Positions 31,846-40,688 of a stretch of DNA of 64,000 bases are shown in pieces (position 1 is the first letter of the stretch; the number at the start of each line of letters is the position of its first letter). Below the pieces are notes generated by a model that saw only the letters and a list, made by a program, of their open reading frames with translations, was not told the DNA's origin and searched no databases. Source of the DNA: Kribbella kalugense (GTDB taxonomy: Bacteria > Actinomycetota > Actinomycetes > Propionibacteriales > Kribbellaceae). The stretch spans positions 1,302,001 to 1,366,000 of the forward strand of contig NZ_SODF01000002.1 in assembly GCF_004365875.1 (NCBI RefSeq). The letters run 5' to 3'. The translations under genes were made by a program, and so were the position numbers.

Positions 31846-33633
31846 CTAGTGATAGGCGGCCGCCTGGATCCGGTACAGGTCGGCGTAGTGCCCGTCGAGG
31901 GCCATGAGCTCCTCATGCGTCCCGGTCTCGACCACGTGCGCACCGTCGAGTACGACGATCCGATCGGCCATCCGCACGGTCGAGAACCGGTGTGAGACCA
32001 GGATCGTGATCCGGCCGTCCGTACTCTCCTTGGCCGCCGCCGCGTACCGCTCGAACAAGGCATGCTCGGTCTCGGCGTCCAGCGCGGCGGTCGGCTCGTC
32101 GAGCACCAGCAGGAGCGGCCGGTCCCGCATGAAGCCACGCGCCAACGCCAGCTTCTGCCACTGCCCGAAGCTGACCTCCGCACCATCCGGCCAAGTCGAT
32201 CCGAGTTGCGTGTCCAGCCCAGACTCGAGCCGCTCCAGAACGTCCTCCGCTCCAGCCCGTCCAACAGCGGTCGTGACAGCCGGTACGTCGTCCAGCCGCG
32301 GAAGATCACCGAGTCCGACACTGTGCCCGGCCCGGAACTCGAACCGGAAGAAGTCCTGGAACGCACCCGCGATCTTGAGCCGCCACGCCTCCGCCGGTAT
32401 GCGGTCCAGAGGCGTGTCGTCCAGCAGGATGCGTCCGCCGGTCGGCTCGTACAGCTTGCAGATCAGCTTCACCAGAGTGGACTTGCCCGCCCCGTTCTCA
32501 CCGACGACCGCGATCACCTTGCCGGCCGGCAGATGCAGGTCGACGTCGTCCAACGCCAGCCGATCGGACCCGGCGTACGCGAAAGACACGTGCTCCAACC
32601 GGATGCCGTCCGTGAGTCGATCGGGTGCGGGCAGATCGGCCGTGGTGTCGAACGAGGCTGCGTAGTTCTCCAGCCAGACCAGCCGTCGCGACCCGTCCAG
32701 CCAGATCCCTCGCAGGAAGCCGATCTCGCCGACAGTTGCGCCGATGTACGACGACAATCGCGCACCGGCCGCCAGGATCAACAGCACGTTGCCGACCGAG
32801 CCGTGTAGCCCGGTCGCGACGTACAACACCGCACCGACGTACGCCGCTCCGAACACTGCCCAGGCGGCCGAGTGCCACGCGGCACTGGTCCATCGGGCGG
32901 CCGCGATCGGCTTGTACCACTGCTCCCATTCGCTGCGACGGTTCACCACGAGGTCACGCCCGATGCCGATGACGCGAACCTCTTTGCCGGGAGCGGGCGT
33001 GGTGGCCGTCTTGAACAGATGGTCGGCCAGTCGGCTGTGAGCGGCGTACTGCTCCTCGATCCGACGCTCGACGCCCGGCCGCCAACTGGAGCTGAGGACC
33101 GTGGGCAGCGCGAACACCAGCAGGAACGCGAGCAACGGATTGATCGACATCAGCAGGGCAACTGTCACACCGAGCCGCAGGATCCAGCCGCAGGTCGAGA
33201 AGAGCGACATGTACATGTGATCGAGCACGAACACCTGTTTGCGCAGTACCGAAAGGCGATCCAGGTAGTCGCGGCGTTCATGGTGCTCGACCGTGGCGAC
33301 GGACGCCTGCAGTCGGGCGACATGGGCCTCGAGCATGATCGTGACGCGATCCCGGAACCGCCGGGAGATCCGGGTCGACAACGTCCGCAGGAGCCAGGTC
33401 GCGGTCACGGACAGCGCGAGTCCGCCCGCGGCCAGCAACGCCGCACGCCGGTCGTGGTGCAGCACTCCGTCGGCGAGGATCTTGAGCCACAACGCGAGCA
33501 GGGCATCCGGTACTGCGGCCAGCAGGGTCATCACGAACGCGGCGACGAGCAGCCACGGCTCATGTTGGTAGCCGAGCTTGCAGAGTCGCCACATCGCGGG
33601 AAGTGCCCGGGGGAGATCGTCAGAGCGTGTCAT
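31846..33633 (-). CDS. ABC exporter half-transporter, subunit 2 of a tandem pair
   Basis: 595 residues: six membrane segments in residues about 28-320, ATPase domain from about 340. Walker A GENGAGKST (about 378-386), Q-loop GAFQDFFRF, signature VSFGQWQKLALAR (SFGQ in place of SGGQ), Walker B LLLVLDEPTAALD, switch His in LVSHRFSTVRMAD. It is most likely a heterodimer with the next gene, whose 3' end it overlaps by 14 bp. ATG 33633 preferred since GAAGG lies upstream. Substrate unknown; such pairs export peptides, lipids or drugs. Confidence 0.88.
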   Translation of the reverse strand: MTRSDDLPRALPAMWRLCKLGYQHEPWLLVAAFVMTLLAAVPDALLALWLKILADGVLHHDRRAALLAAGGLALSVTATWLLRTLSTRISRRFRDRVTIMLEAHVARLQASVATVEHHERRDYLDRLSVLRKQVFVLDHMYMSLFSTCGWILRLGVTVALLMSINPLLAFLLVFALPTVLSSSWRPGVERRIEEQYAAHSRLADHLFKTATTPAPGKEVRVIGIGRDLVVNRRSEWEQWYKPIAAARWTSAAWHSAAWAVFGAAYVGAVLYVATGLHGSVGNVLLILAAGARLSSYIGATVGEIGFLRGIWLDGSRRLVWLENYAASFDTTADLPAPDRLTDGIRLEHVSFAYAGSDRLALDDVDLHLPAGKVIAVVGENGAGKSTLVKLICKLYEPTGGRILLDDTPLDRIPAEAWRLKIAGAFQDFFRFEFRAGHSVGLGDLPRLDDVPAVTTAVGRAGAEDVLERLESGLDTQLGSTWPDGAEVSFGQWQKLALARGFMRDRPLLLVLDEPTAALDAETEHALFERYAAAAKESTDGRITILVSHRFSTVRMADRIVVLDGAHVVETGTHEELMALDGHYADLYRIQAAAYH

Positions 33634-35416
33634 AGCTGAGCCCTTCCTCGTCGACCTCGGCCGTGAATCGCTGCGCCTGCAGGTCGAACATCGTCCGGTA
33701 CCGCCCACCGAGCGCCATCAGCTCGTCGTGGCTGCCGAGCTCGACGACATGACCGTCCTCCAACACGCAGATCCGGTCGGCGTGCCTGACGGTCGAGAAC
33801 CGGTGCGAGATGAGGATCGTGGTGACGTCGCGGGTCGCGGTCAGGATCCGGTCGAAGATCGCCGCCTCGCCGCGGACGTCCAGTTGGGCCGTCGGTTCGT
33901 CGAGCAGCACGAGACCCGCGCCCTGCCGGACCGCGCACAGCGCCCGCGCCAACGCGACGCGCTGCCACTGACCGCCGGACAGATCGGTGCCGTCGCCGTA
34001 CCCCGTTGCGAGGCGGGTGTCGAGGTCAGCCAGATCCGCGGCGCCCGCGTCCGCGAGCGCGGCCCGGATGTCCGCCTCCGGAGCACCTGCGGGTGCGACG
34101 TTGTCCCGCAACGGAAGCTCGAGCTTGAGGAAGTCCTGGAAGACGGCGGCCACTCGCCCGCGCCAGGCGTCGACGTCGAGTTGTCGGAGGTCGCTGCCGT
34201 CCACGCGGATGGTCCCCGAGTCGGGGTCGTACAACCGGCAAAGCAGCTTGGCCAGCGTGGTCTTGCCCGCACCGTTCTGCCCGACGACGGCCAGCGACGA
34301 ACCGGCCGGAATCTTCAGATCCAGCCCGTCGAAAACCGGCCGATCAGCATGTGGATAACGGAAACTCAGTCCCCGGATGTCGAGCTCGACAGCGCCTCCT
34401 GGAACTCTCAGGGTCCCAGGAGACAACGCACCGGCCGGCGCCATGGCCGGCTCCAATCGTTGTACGGCGGCAACCGGCGCGGCCGCACCGTCGAGCGCCC
34501 AGTTCAGCCCGCCGAACGCGATCATGCCGACACCGATCGCGACCTGGGCGAACACCACGAGCCGGTCGAGCTCCAGCCGACCGTCGATCGCCGCGGCACC
34601 CAGCGACCAGAACACGACACCGTTTGCGACGGCGATGATCAGCAGGCTCCAGATCATCGGGCGCTCCCGCAGCCGGGTCGCGGCGTACTGCAACTCGAAC
34701 AGCCGGCGACGCCGCTCGGTGAAGCGCTGCACAGTCCAGTCGGCGAGGCCGAACAGCCGCAGCTCCTTCGCCGGATCCGGGCCGACCGCCAACTCGTAGG
34801 CGTAATTCGCGTGCCGTTGCGCCGACCGGACCTCGGCGGTGTTCCGGTCCTTCCAGACGCCGCTCTCCCGCAGCAACCAGTGCGTCGCCGTCCAGGCGGC
34901 GACGAGTAGCAACGGCGCCCACCAGGTGTAACCGAACAGCACGATCGCCGACGCGAGACCGCCGACCAGTTCGACCAGGCTGCCCGCGACGAAGTCGACG
35001 TTCAGATACATCGGCGGACCGGTCTGCCCGTGATCGAACTCCCGGGCAACGGTCAGATCCTCGCTCAGACTCGGGTCTTCGAGGTGACCGATCCCTGGCG
35101 GTCCGACGCATGCTTCCGCGAGCTTGTCGTTCAGGTACGCCGACACTCGGCTGCCGAGGTTGGCGCTGACGGCCTGGTGCATCGGCGTGAGCACCTGCAG
35201 CAGGATGAACGTCGTACCCATCAAGGTCAGCGGCGCGGCCAGCGCAGTACTGTGCTGAACCGCGCCGATCAGCCAGCCCATCGCGATCGCGAAAACCGCG
35301 GGCAATACGCCGCGCGCCAGCAGAAGCACCCACCAGGTAGTGGCCAGCTTCGAATCCGCGCGCGGCAGCACGGCAAAGAACTGCCACTCGGGGCGACGAT
35401 GCAGCCGATTCACCAT
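33620..35416 (-). CDS. ABC exporter half-transporter, subunit 1 of a tandem pair
   Basis: 598 residues. Membrane domain about 25-320, ATPase domain with Walker A GQNGAGKTT, Q-loop AVFQDFLKLELPL, canonical LSGGQWQRVALAR, Walker B GLVLLDEPTAQLD and switch His in LISHRFSTVRHAD. First gene of the two-gene operon; no regulator or precursor peptide gene is adjacent. The body of the gene contains one exact DnaA-box nonamer (34350-34358). ATG at 35416. Confidence 0.9.
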   Translation of the reverse strand: MVNRLHRRPEWQFFAVLPRADSKLATTWWVLLLARGVLPAVFAIAMGWLIGAVQHSTALAAPLTLMGTTFILLQVLTPMHQAVSANLGSRVSAYLNDKLAEACVGPPGIGHLEDPSLSEDLTVAREFDHGQTGPPMYLNVDFVAGSLVELVGGLASAIVLFGYTWWAPLLLVAAWTATHWLLRESGVWKDRNTAEVRSAQRHANYAYELAVGPDPAKELRLFGLADWTVQRFTERRRRLFELQYAATRLRERPMIWSLLIIAVANGVVFWSLGAAAIDGRLELDRLVVFAQVAIGVGMIAFGGLNWALDGAAAPVAAVQRLEPAMAPAGALSPGTLRVPGGAVELDIRGLSFRYPHADRPVFDGLDLKIPAGSSLAVVGQNGAGKTTLAKLLCRLYDPDSGTIRVDGSDLRQLDVDAWRGRVAAVFQDFLKLELPLRDNVAPAGAPEADIRAALADAGAADLADLDTRLATGYGDGTDLSGGQWQRVALARALCAVRQGAGLVLLDEPTAQLDVRGEAAIFDRILTATRDVTTILISHRFSTVRHADRICVLEDGHVVELGSHDELMALGGRYRTMFDLQAQRFTAEVDEEGLSYDTL

Positions 35417-35485
35417 CTGCTCACCATGGCACGCGCCACCGACGAAAATCTTGAACGTTTGCCGGATCGCACCAGAACCAAGGGA

Positions 35486-36490
35486 TTAGGCCGCGTGCGA
35501 GATCACGATCTTGCCGAATCCGCCGCCGTCGAGGTAGTAGCGGAAAGCGGCAGGAGTCTCGTCGAACGGAAAGACTCGATCGATCACCGGGCGCAGATCG
35601 GCGGCGGCGATGGCCTCGTTCATCGACTGGAAGTGCGCCTTGTGTCCCAAGGCGATCGGGCGCAGCGTGACCGAGGAAGTGAACAGCAGACGCGCGTCGA
35701 TCGGGTCAGCGCCACCGAGCGAGCCGACGAACGCGACCTCGCCGCCAGTCGCGGTGGCCCGCAATGACTCGTTCAGCGACCCGGCCACATCCACGACGTG
35801 GTCGACACCGCGGCCGTCGGTCAGTTCACGTACCTGCTTCGCCCAGTCGGGCGTCAGGTTGTGGTTGATGACCGCATCGGCGCCGAGCTCGGTCAGCCGC
35901 GCCGCCTTCTCGTCACTGCCGGCGGTCGCGATCACGCGAGCGCCGAGCAGCTTGGCGAACTGCAGCGCAAACAGCGACACTCCGCCCGACCCGAGGGTCA
36001 GTACGTGTTCGCCAGGCGCCAGACCTTGCCCGCCGACAAGAGCGTTCCACGCGGTCACAGCCACACACGGCAGGGTCGCCGCCTCTTCATACGTAAGCTG
36101 ACCCGGGATCGGTACGACGCCGTCCTGATCGAGTACGGCGTACTCCGTCAGCAGACCGTCCAGTGAGCCGCCGAGCTGGTCGGCGTGCGCCAGATCGAAG
36201 CGGCCGTCGAACCACCGCTGGAACACGACCCCCATCACCCGATCGCCGACCTGGACCCGATCCACCTCCGCGCCCACCGCGACGACCTCACCGGCCCCGT
36301 CGGACGCAGCGATGATGTCGTCGGCGACCGGCAGCGGATAGCGCCCGCGCAGAATGTTCAGCTCCCGCGAACTGAGCGAGTTCGCCCAGATCCGCACCAA
36401 CACCTCGGTCGGACCGGGCGCCGGCACCGGATGTTCCCGCAACCGCAGACTCTCAAGCCCACCGCCGTACTGAATGTGATAACTCTTCAT
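35486..36490 (-). CDS. Zinc-independent MDR/quinone-oxidoreductase-type alcohol dehydrogenase
   Basis: 334 residues. N-terminal GroES-like domain (VLVRIWANSLSSRELNILRGRYPLP, GDRVMGVVFQRWFDG) and a Rossmann domain with VLTLGSGGVSLFALQFAKLLGARVIATAGSDEKAARLTELGADAVINH. The catalytic zinc ligands of true alcohol dehydrogenases (Cys-GHE) are absent, which places it with NADPH:quinone reductases. GGTGGAG four bases before the ATG at 36490 fixes the start. Immediately upstream is a G-tract region that could form a quadruplex in the mRNA. Confidence 0.88.
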   Translation of the reverse strand: MKSYHIQYGGGLESLRLREHPVPAPGPTEVLVRIWANSLSSRELNILRGRYPLPVADDIIAASDGAGEVVAVGAEVDRVQVGDRVMGVVFQRWFDGRFDLAHADQLGGSLDGLLTEYAVLDQDGVVPIPGQLTYEEAATLPCVAVTAWNALVGGQGLAPGEHVLTLGSGGVSLFALQFAKLLGARVIATAGSDEKAARLTELGADAVINHNLTPDWAKQVRELTDGRGVDHVVDVAGSLNESLRATATGGEVAFVGSLGGADPIDARLLFTSSVTLRPIALGHKAHFQSMNEAIAAADLRPVIDRVFPFDETPAAFRYYLDGGGFGKIVISHAA

Positions 36491-36513
36491 CGTCTCCACC
36501 CCCCAACCGTGCG

Positions 36514-36531
36514 CCCACCCCCCACCCACCC
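36514..36531 (-). promoter_or_regulatory. G-quadruplex motif in the leader of the quinone-reductase-like gene
   Basis: On the coding strand the sequence is GGG-T-GGG-T-GGGGGG-T-GGG, four runs with one-base loops, 24 bp before the ATG at 36490; a further run of six G lies nearer the start. One-base loops give the most stable quadruplexes, so RNA or DNA folding here is plausible. Confidence 0.45.
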
Positions 36532-36566
36532 TCAATTCCCGCCCAGGAATCAGGCCCTGCCGCCGG

Positions 36567-37637
36567 TTAGTCCTCGTCTGCGGCGGAGGTCAGCTCGGCC
36601 TCCAACTCGGCAACACTCGGCAGCGCGGACTGAAACTCCTCGGGGAGCGAGTTGTTGATCGCGCTCGTCCACTCCGCCACTCCGATCGGCGCCTTGAAGC
36701 CCTTCAGGGCGTACTCGGCGACGACCTGCTTCTTGTTCCGGCAGAGCAGCAGACCGATCGTCGGCTTGTCGCCGTCCTTCGCGAGTACGTCGTCGACCAC
36801 AGCCATATAGAGGCCGAGCTGCCCGAGGAACGACGCGTCGAACTTGACGGCTTTGAGCTCGACAACCACGTAGCACCTGAGTTCGAGGTGGTAGAAGAGC
36901 AGGTCGCAGAAGAACTCCTCGCCCTCCAGCTCGAGCCGAACCTGCTGCCCGATGAACGCGAATCCTTGTCCGAGTTCGAGGAGGAACTTGCCGACGTGCT
37001 CCACCAGCTTCTTCTCCACCTCACGCTCGCGCCAGCCGTCGGTCGCGCCGAGGAAGTCGAACAGGTACGGGTCGCGGGTCGCCTGCTGAGCGAGGTCGGA
37101 CTCGTCGGGCGGCATCGCTGTCGCGAAGTTGGTCACCGCCTTGCCGGCCCGCTGGTGGAACCGGCTCTCGATGTGCAACGCAAGTACATCCCGACTCCAA
37201 CCGCGCTCGACCGCCGCGGCGGCGTACCAGGATCGCAACTCTGGGCTGCCGAGCTTCTCCAGCAGGGCGACGTGGTGACGCCACGGCAATTGTGCAATGC
37301 CGCGTTGCACAAATGAGGGATCCGGCCAGGCGGCCGCGAAGGCTCGCATGTACTTGAGGTTGCGAGGCGAGTAGCCGGTCACCCCGGGAAAGCGGGACTT
37401 GAGGTCAGTTGAGAGGCGGTCGATGACCTTGGCGCCCCAGCCTTCCTCGTTCTGGCGGTCGAGGATGTCGCGCCCGATCGACCAGTAGCTCGTCAGCATT
37501 TCTTGATTGGCGGCGGTGACGGCGCGTCGGTGACCGGTGGCGACGTGGTTGGAGACGCTGTCGAGCAGCTCGGGGTACCAGGCGGGGAGGGAGGATCGGG
37601 CCGGGGCGCTCTCGAAGCGCGGGGTCTTGTTGTTCAT
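36567..37637 (-). CDS. DUF1016 (YhcG-type) PD-(D/E)XK nuclease, orphan
   Basis: 356 residues. The N-terminal DUF1016 domain (LTSYWSIGRDILDRQNEEGWGAKVIDRLSTDLKSRFPGVTGYSPRNLKYMRAFA) is helical; the C-terminal nuclease domain has EGEEFFCDLLFYHLELRCYVVVELKAVKFDASFLGQLGLYM, in which D and ELK form the PD-(D/E)XK core, followed by IGLLLCRNKKQVVAEYAL. Members occur in defence islands and near restriction systems, but this copy has only housekeeping neighbours. ATG at 37637 begins the recognisable domain region; upstream in-frame sequence overlaps the adenosine deaminase side and is rejected. Confidence 0.88.
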   Translation of the reverse strand: MNNKTPRFESAPARSSLPAWYPELLDSVSNHVATGHRRAVTAANQEMLTSYWSIGRDILDRQNEEGWGAKVIDRLSTDLKSRFPGVTGYSPRNLKYMRAFAAAWPDPSFVQRGIAQLPWRHHVALLEKLGSPELRSWYAAAAVERGWSRDVLALHIESRFHQRAGKAVTNFATAMPPDESDLAQQATRDPYLFDFLGATDGWREREVEKKLVEHVGKFLLELGQGFAFIGQQVRLELEGEEFFCDLLFYHLELRCYVVVELKAVKFDASFLGQLGLYMAVVDDVLAKDGDKPTIGLLLCRNKKQVVAEYALKGFKAPIGVAEWTSAINNSLPEEFQSALPSVAELEAELTSAADED

Positions 37638-37740
37638 GTGCTCAGGCTGGCTGGCTCGACGTGTGCGACACGACGGCCTTCGTGGGGCTTCTCGGGGCAG
37701 ATCGGGGCAGATTGGTTGGGGTGCCTGCGAAGATGGCTGG

Positions 37741-38805
37741 ATGATTACGCCCGAGGAGTTGAACGCGGCACCCAAGGTGCTTTTGCATGACCACCTGGAT
37801 GGGGGTCTTCGGCCTGAGACGGTGTTGGAGTTGGGGCGGGAGATCGGGCATGCGTTGCCGCGGGCGGATGCTGCCGAGCTTGGGGCGTGGTTTGTCGAGT
37901 CGGCGGATTCGGGGTCGTTGGAGCGGTATTTGGAGACGTTTGATCACACGGTTGCGGTGATGCAGACCGCTGAGGCGATCAAGCGGGTGGCTAGCGAGTG
38001 CGTTCAGGATCTGGCGGCGGACGGGGTGGTGTACGCCGAGATTCGGTACGCGCCCGAGCAGCACCTGAACAAGGGGCTGACGCTCGAGCAGGTTGTGGAT
38101 GCGGTGCGTGAGGGGTTTGAGCACGGGATGGCGACTGCGGAGCGGCCGATCGTCGTACGGCAGTTGCTGACCGCGATGCGGCACCAGGCTCGCTCGATGG
38201 AGATCGCCGAGTTGTCGGTCAGGTACCGCGATGCGGGTGTGGTCGGGTTCGACATCGCCGGCGCGGAGGCCGGGTACCCGCCCACCCGTCACCTGGACGC
38301 GTTCGAGTACCTGCAGCGGGAGAACGCGCACTTCACCATCCACGCCGGCGAGGCGTTCGGGCTGCCGTCGATCTGGCAGGCGATCCAGTGGTGCGGCGCC
38401 GACCGGCTCGGGCACGGCGTACGGATCATCGACGACATCACGTACGACGAGGCCGGCGAGAAGGCTGAGCTCGGGCGGCTCGCGGCGTACGTCCGGGACC
38501 GGCGGATCCCGTTGGAGATGTGCCCGAGCTCCAACCTGCAGACCGGTGCGGCCGCGTCGATCGCCGAGCACCCGATCGGGCTGCTCGCCAAACTCCGCTT
38601 CCGGGTCACGGTCAACACCGACAACCGCCTGATGAGCGGTACGTCGATGAGCCGCGAGCTGGCCCTGCTCGCCGAGGCCTTCGGGTACGACCTCGCCGAC
38701 CTCCGCTGGTTCGCGATCAACGCGATGAAGTCCGCCTTCCTCCCCTTCGACGAACGACTCGCGCTGATCGACAACGTCATCAAGCCTTGGTACGCCTCAA
38801 ACTGA
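37741..38805 (+). CDS. add: Adenosine deaminase
   Basis: 354 residues. Converts adenosine to inosine with a zinc ion. Ligands and catalytic residues are visible: HDHLDGGLRPET (His pair), EIRYAPEQH, FTIHAGEAFG (His and catalytic Glu), RLGHGVRI, and NTDNRLMSGTSMSREL for the Asp. ATG at 37741 starts the family N terminus (ITPEELNAAPKVLLHDHLDG). Just upstream, CGGGGCAGAT is repeated in tandem (37693-37712). The 3' end overlaps the convergent permease gene by nine bases. Confidence 0.95.
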   Translation: MITPEELNAAPKVLLHDHLDGGLRPETVLELGREIGHALPRADAAELGAWFVESADSGSLERYLETFDHTVAVMQTAEAIKRVASECVQDLAADGVVYAEIRYAPEQHLNKGLTLEQVVDAVREGFEHGMATAERPIVVRQLLTAMRHQARSMEIAELSVRYRDAGVVGFDIAGAEAGYPPTRHLDAFEYLQRENAHFTIHAGEAFGLPSIWQAIQWCGADRLGHGVRIIDDITYDEAGEKAELGRLAAYVRDRRIPLEMCPSSNLQTGAAASIAEHPIGLLAKLRFRVTVNTDNRLMSGTSMSRELALLAEAFGYDLADLRWFAINAMKSAFLPFDERLALIDNVIKPWYASN

Positions 38806-39567
38806 ACGCTGGTAAGTCCTGAAAGCTCGCGTCGACAACCATCCGACGATCAACGTGAATGCCAGTAGATAGGCGCCATGCCGCCATACCGAGGACCAGT
38901 CGGGGTCAGCGGCCAGGGACTGGCGGGCTGCGATCGTGGCCCAGTCGACCGGGTTGTAGCGGGCGGCGACGTTCACCCAGTGCGGCGCCACCGACGGGTC
39001 GATCATGATCGACGACATGAAGGTCAGCGGCAGCGAAACGAACTGCGAGATGCCGATCAGAGCCTCCTGTTGCCGAGTGAGCAGCGCGACCGCGTTCGAG
39101 AGCGACCCGAAAGCGGTCCCGACCAGCATCGACGCGACGATCGTGACCAGATAACCGCCGACACCGCCGTCGTACCGCGCACCCGCCGCGAAGCCGATCG
39201 CGAACACCAGGATCGTCTGGATCAACGTCGTGGTCGCGTTGCTCAACAGTTGCCCGGCCATCAGCCCGCCGCGGCTGACCGGTGACGCGAGCAGCCGGTC
39301 CATCACGCCGCGCTCCATGTCCTGGATGAACGACGTACCGCTCCAGCCGCTGGTCATCAACGCGGTCATCATCACGATCCCCGGCGTCAGGAACGCGATG
39401 TACGACGAGTCGCCGAAGCCCGGGATGCGTACGACCCCTTGGAACAGCTGGCCGAACAGCAGCAGCCAGATCGCCGGCTGGATCAACGTGAACGCGATCA
39501 GCGCCGGCTGCCGGTACGACGCACGCGTCCACCGACCGAAGACGAGAGCTGTATGAGTGGACATCAC
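38797..39567 (-). CDS. ABC-2 type permease (DrrB family)
   Basis: 256 residues, six membrane segments. Recognised by LTPGIVMMTALMTSGWSGTSFIQDMERGVMDRLLASPVSRGGLMAGQL and the C-terminal NPVDWATIAARQSL of the DrrB/daunorubicin-resistance branch. Partner of the ATPase gene directly upstream; the GTG at 39567 and the ATG next to it both overlap the ATPase stop (GTGATG). Likely exports a drug or secondary metabolite under PadR control. Confidence 0.9.
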   Translation of the reverse strand: MMSTHTALVFGRWTRASYRQPALIAFTLIQPAIWLLLFGQLFQGVVRIPGFGDSSYIAFLTPGIVMMTALMTSGWSGTSFIQDMERGVMDRLLASPVSRGGLMAGQLLSNATTTLIQTILVFAIGFAAGARYDGGVGGYLVTIVASMLVGTAFGSLSNAVALLTRQQEALIGISQFVSLPLTFMSSIMIDPSVAPHWVNVAARYNPVDWATIAARQSLAADPDWSSVWRHGAYLLAFTLIVGWLSTRAFRTYQRSV

Positions 39568-40544
39568 GCGGCCTCCTCAGCGACCTTGAACGAACGACCG
39601 GTGTGCTGCAGATAGACATCGTCCAGCGACGGCCGCGACACCGTCACCGCGACGACCGGAATCGCCTTGTCCTCAAGGGCTCCCAGTACGGCGGGAACTG
39701 CGGTCGCACCGCGATCGACGCGTGCCCGCAGAGTGTTGCCCTCGACAACGATCTCGCCGATACCGGGCAACTGCTGCAGCAAGGTGCGGACCGACCCGTC
39801 GAGGTCGGCGTCGACCAGCTCGACCTGCACGGAGTCGCCGCGCAACGCGGACTTCAGCGCCTCCGGGGTGCCCTCGGCAACGATCTTGCCGTGGTCGACG
39901 ATCGCCAGCTGACCGGCCAGCCGGTCGGCCTCCTCCAGGTAGTGCGTGGTGAGCAGAACGGTCAGGCCTTCCTGGCCGGACAGCCGGATGACCTCGTTCC
40001 ACAGGTCGGCGCGTGCCTCCGGGTCGAGACCGGTCGTGGGCTCATCGAGGAACAGCACGCGAGGCCGGTGGACCAGACCGAGTGCGACGTCCAGCTTGCG
40101 CTGCATGCCGCCGGAGTACGTCTTGACCGCTCGGCTGCCGTGGTCGGCCAGGCCGAACCGCTCCAGCAGCTCGCCAGCCCGGCGTACGGCGTCCTGTCGG
40201 GACAGACCGAAGATCCGGCCGCTCAGCACCAGGTTCTCGAGACCGGTCGCCATCGGATCCGAGCTGGTCTTCTGCGGGACGTAGCCGATCGAGCGCCGGA
40301 CCTGGTCCTGCTGAGCGACCACGTCGTACCCAGCGACACGCGCCGTACCGGAGTCGGCCCGGGACAGCGTGGTGAGGATCTTGACGGTGGTGGACTTGCC
40401 GGCGCCGTTCGGCCCGAGCAGCCCGAGGACGACGCCTTCCGGAACGCTGACGGTGAGACCGTCGAGCGCTCGTAGCGGTGGTTTCTTGCGGCCGGCCGGG
40501 TACGTCTTTACCAGGTCGACCGCTTCGAGGGCATGCGTGATCAT
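39564..40544 (-). CDS. ABC transporter ATPase (DrrA family)
   Basis: 326 residues. Walker A LLGPNGAGKSTTVK, Q-loop YVPQKTSSDPMATG, signature TYSGGMQRKLDVALGLVHRP, Walker B VLFLDEPTTGLDPEARADLW, switch LTTHYLEEADRLA, plus the C-terminal DUF4162-like extension (VSRPSLDDVYLQHTGRSF). This is the full-length DrrA type. With the permease it makes a two-subunit exporter. The PadR gene lies upstream on the same strand, separated by a strong hairpin at 40639-40684. Confidence 0.94.
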   Translation of the reverse strand: MITHALEAVDLVKTYPAGRKKPPLRALDGLTVSVPEGVVLGLLGPNGAGKSTTVKILTTLSRADSGTARVAGYDVVAQQDQVRRSIGYVPQKTSSDPMATGLENLVLSGRIFGLSRQDAVRRAGELLERFGLADHGSRAVKTYSGGMQRKLDVALGLVHRPRVLFLDEPTTGLDPEARADLWNEVIRLSGQEGLTVLLTTHYLEEADRLAGQLAIVDHGKIVAEGTPEALKSALRGDSVQVELVDADLDGSVRTLLQQLPGIGEIVVEGNTLRARVDRGATAVPAVLGALEDKAIPVVAVTVSRPSLDDVYLQHTGRSFKVAEEAA

Positions 40545-40638
40545 CAGGTGACTCCCTTGTGTGCGGGGAGCCGGCCCGGGCTGGCTATCCTGATGGGTGC
40601 GCCTTGGGTGCCAGGTCTTCGGACCGACTCGAGGAACC

Positions 40639-40684
40639 GCGGCCCTTGACCCTGGTGTTGCCGCACCGTTGGGTCGAGGGCCGC
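40639..40684 (-). terminator. Strong hairpin directly after the PadR gene
   Basis: Arms 40639-40652 and 40671-40684 (GCGGCCCT and AGGGCCGC ends) match 13 of 14, with an inner GGTG/CACC pairing. It begins five bases after the PadR stop, so it probably ends or attenuates the PadR transcript before the DrrAB genes. No T tract, as usual in this GC range. Confidence 0.65.
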
Positions 40685-40688
40685 ATCT

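Noticed and set aside
31846..33633. SFGQ in place of SGGQ taken as a degenerate ABC signature
   Set aside because: The remaining catalytic motifs are intact and this variant is seen in tandem actinobacterial exporters, so it is noted but not claimed as loss of function.
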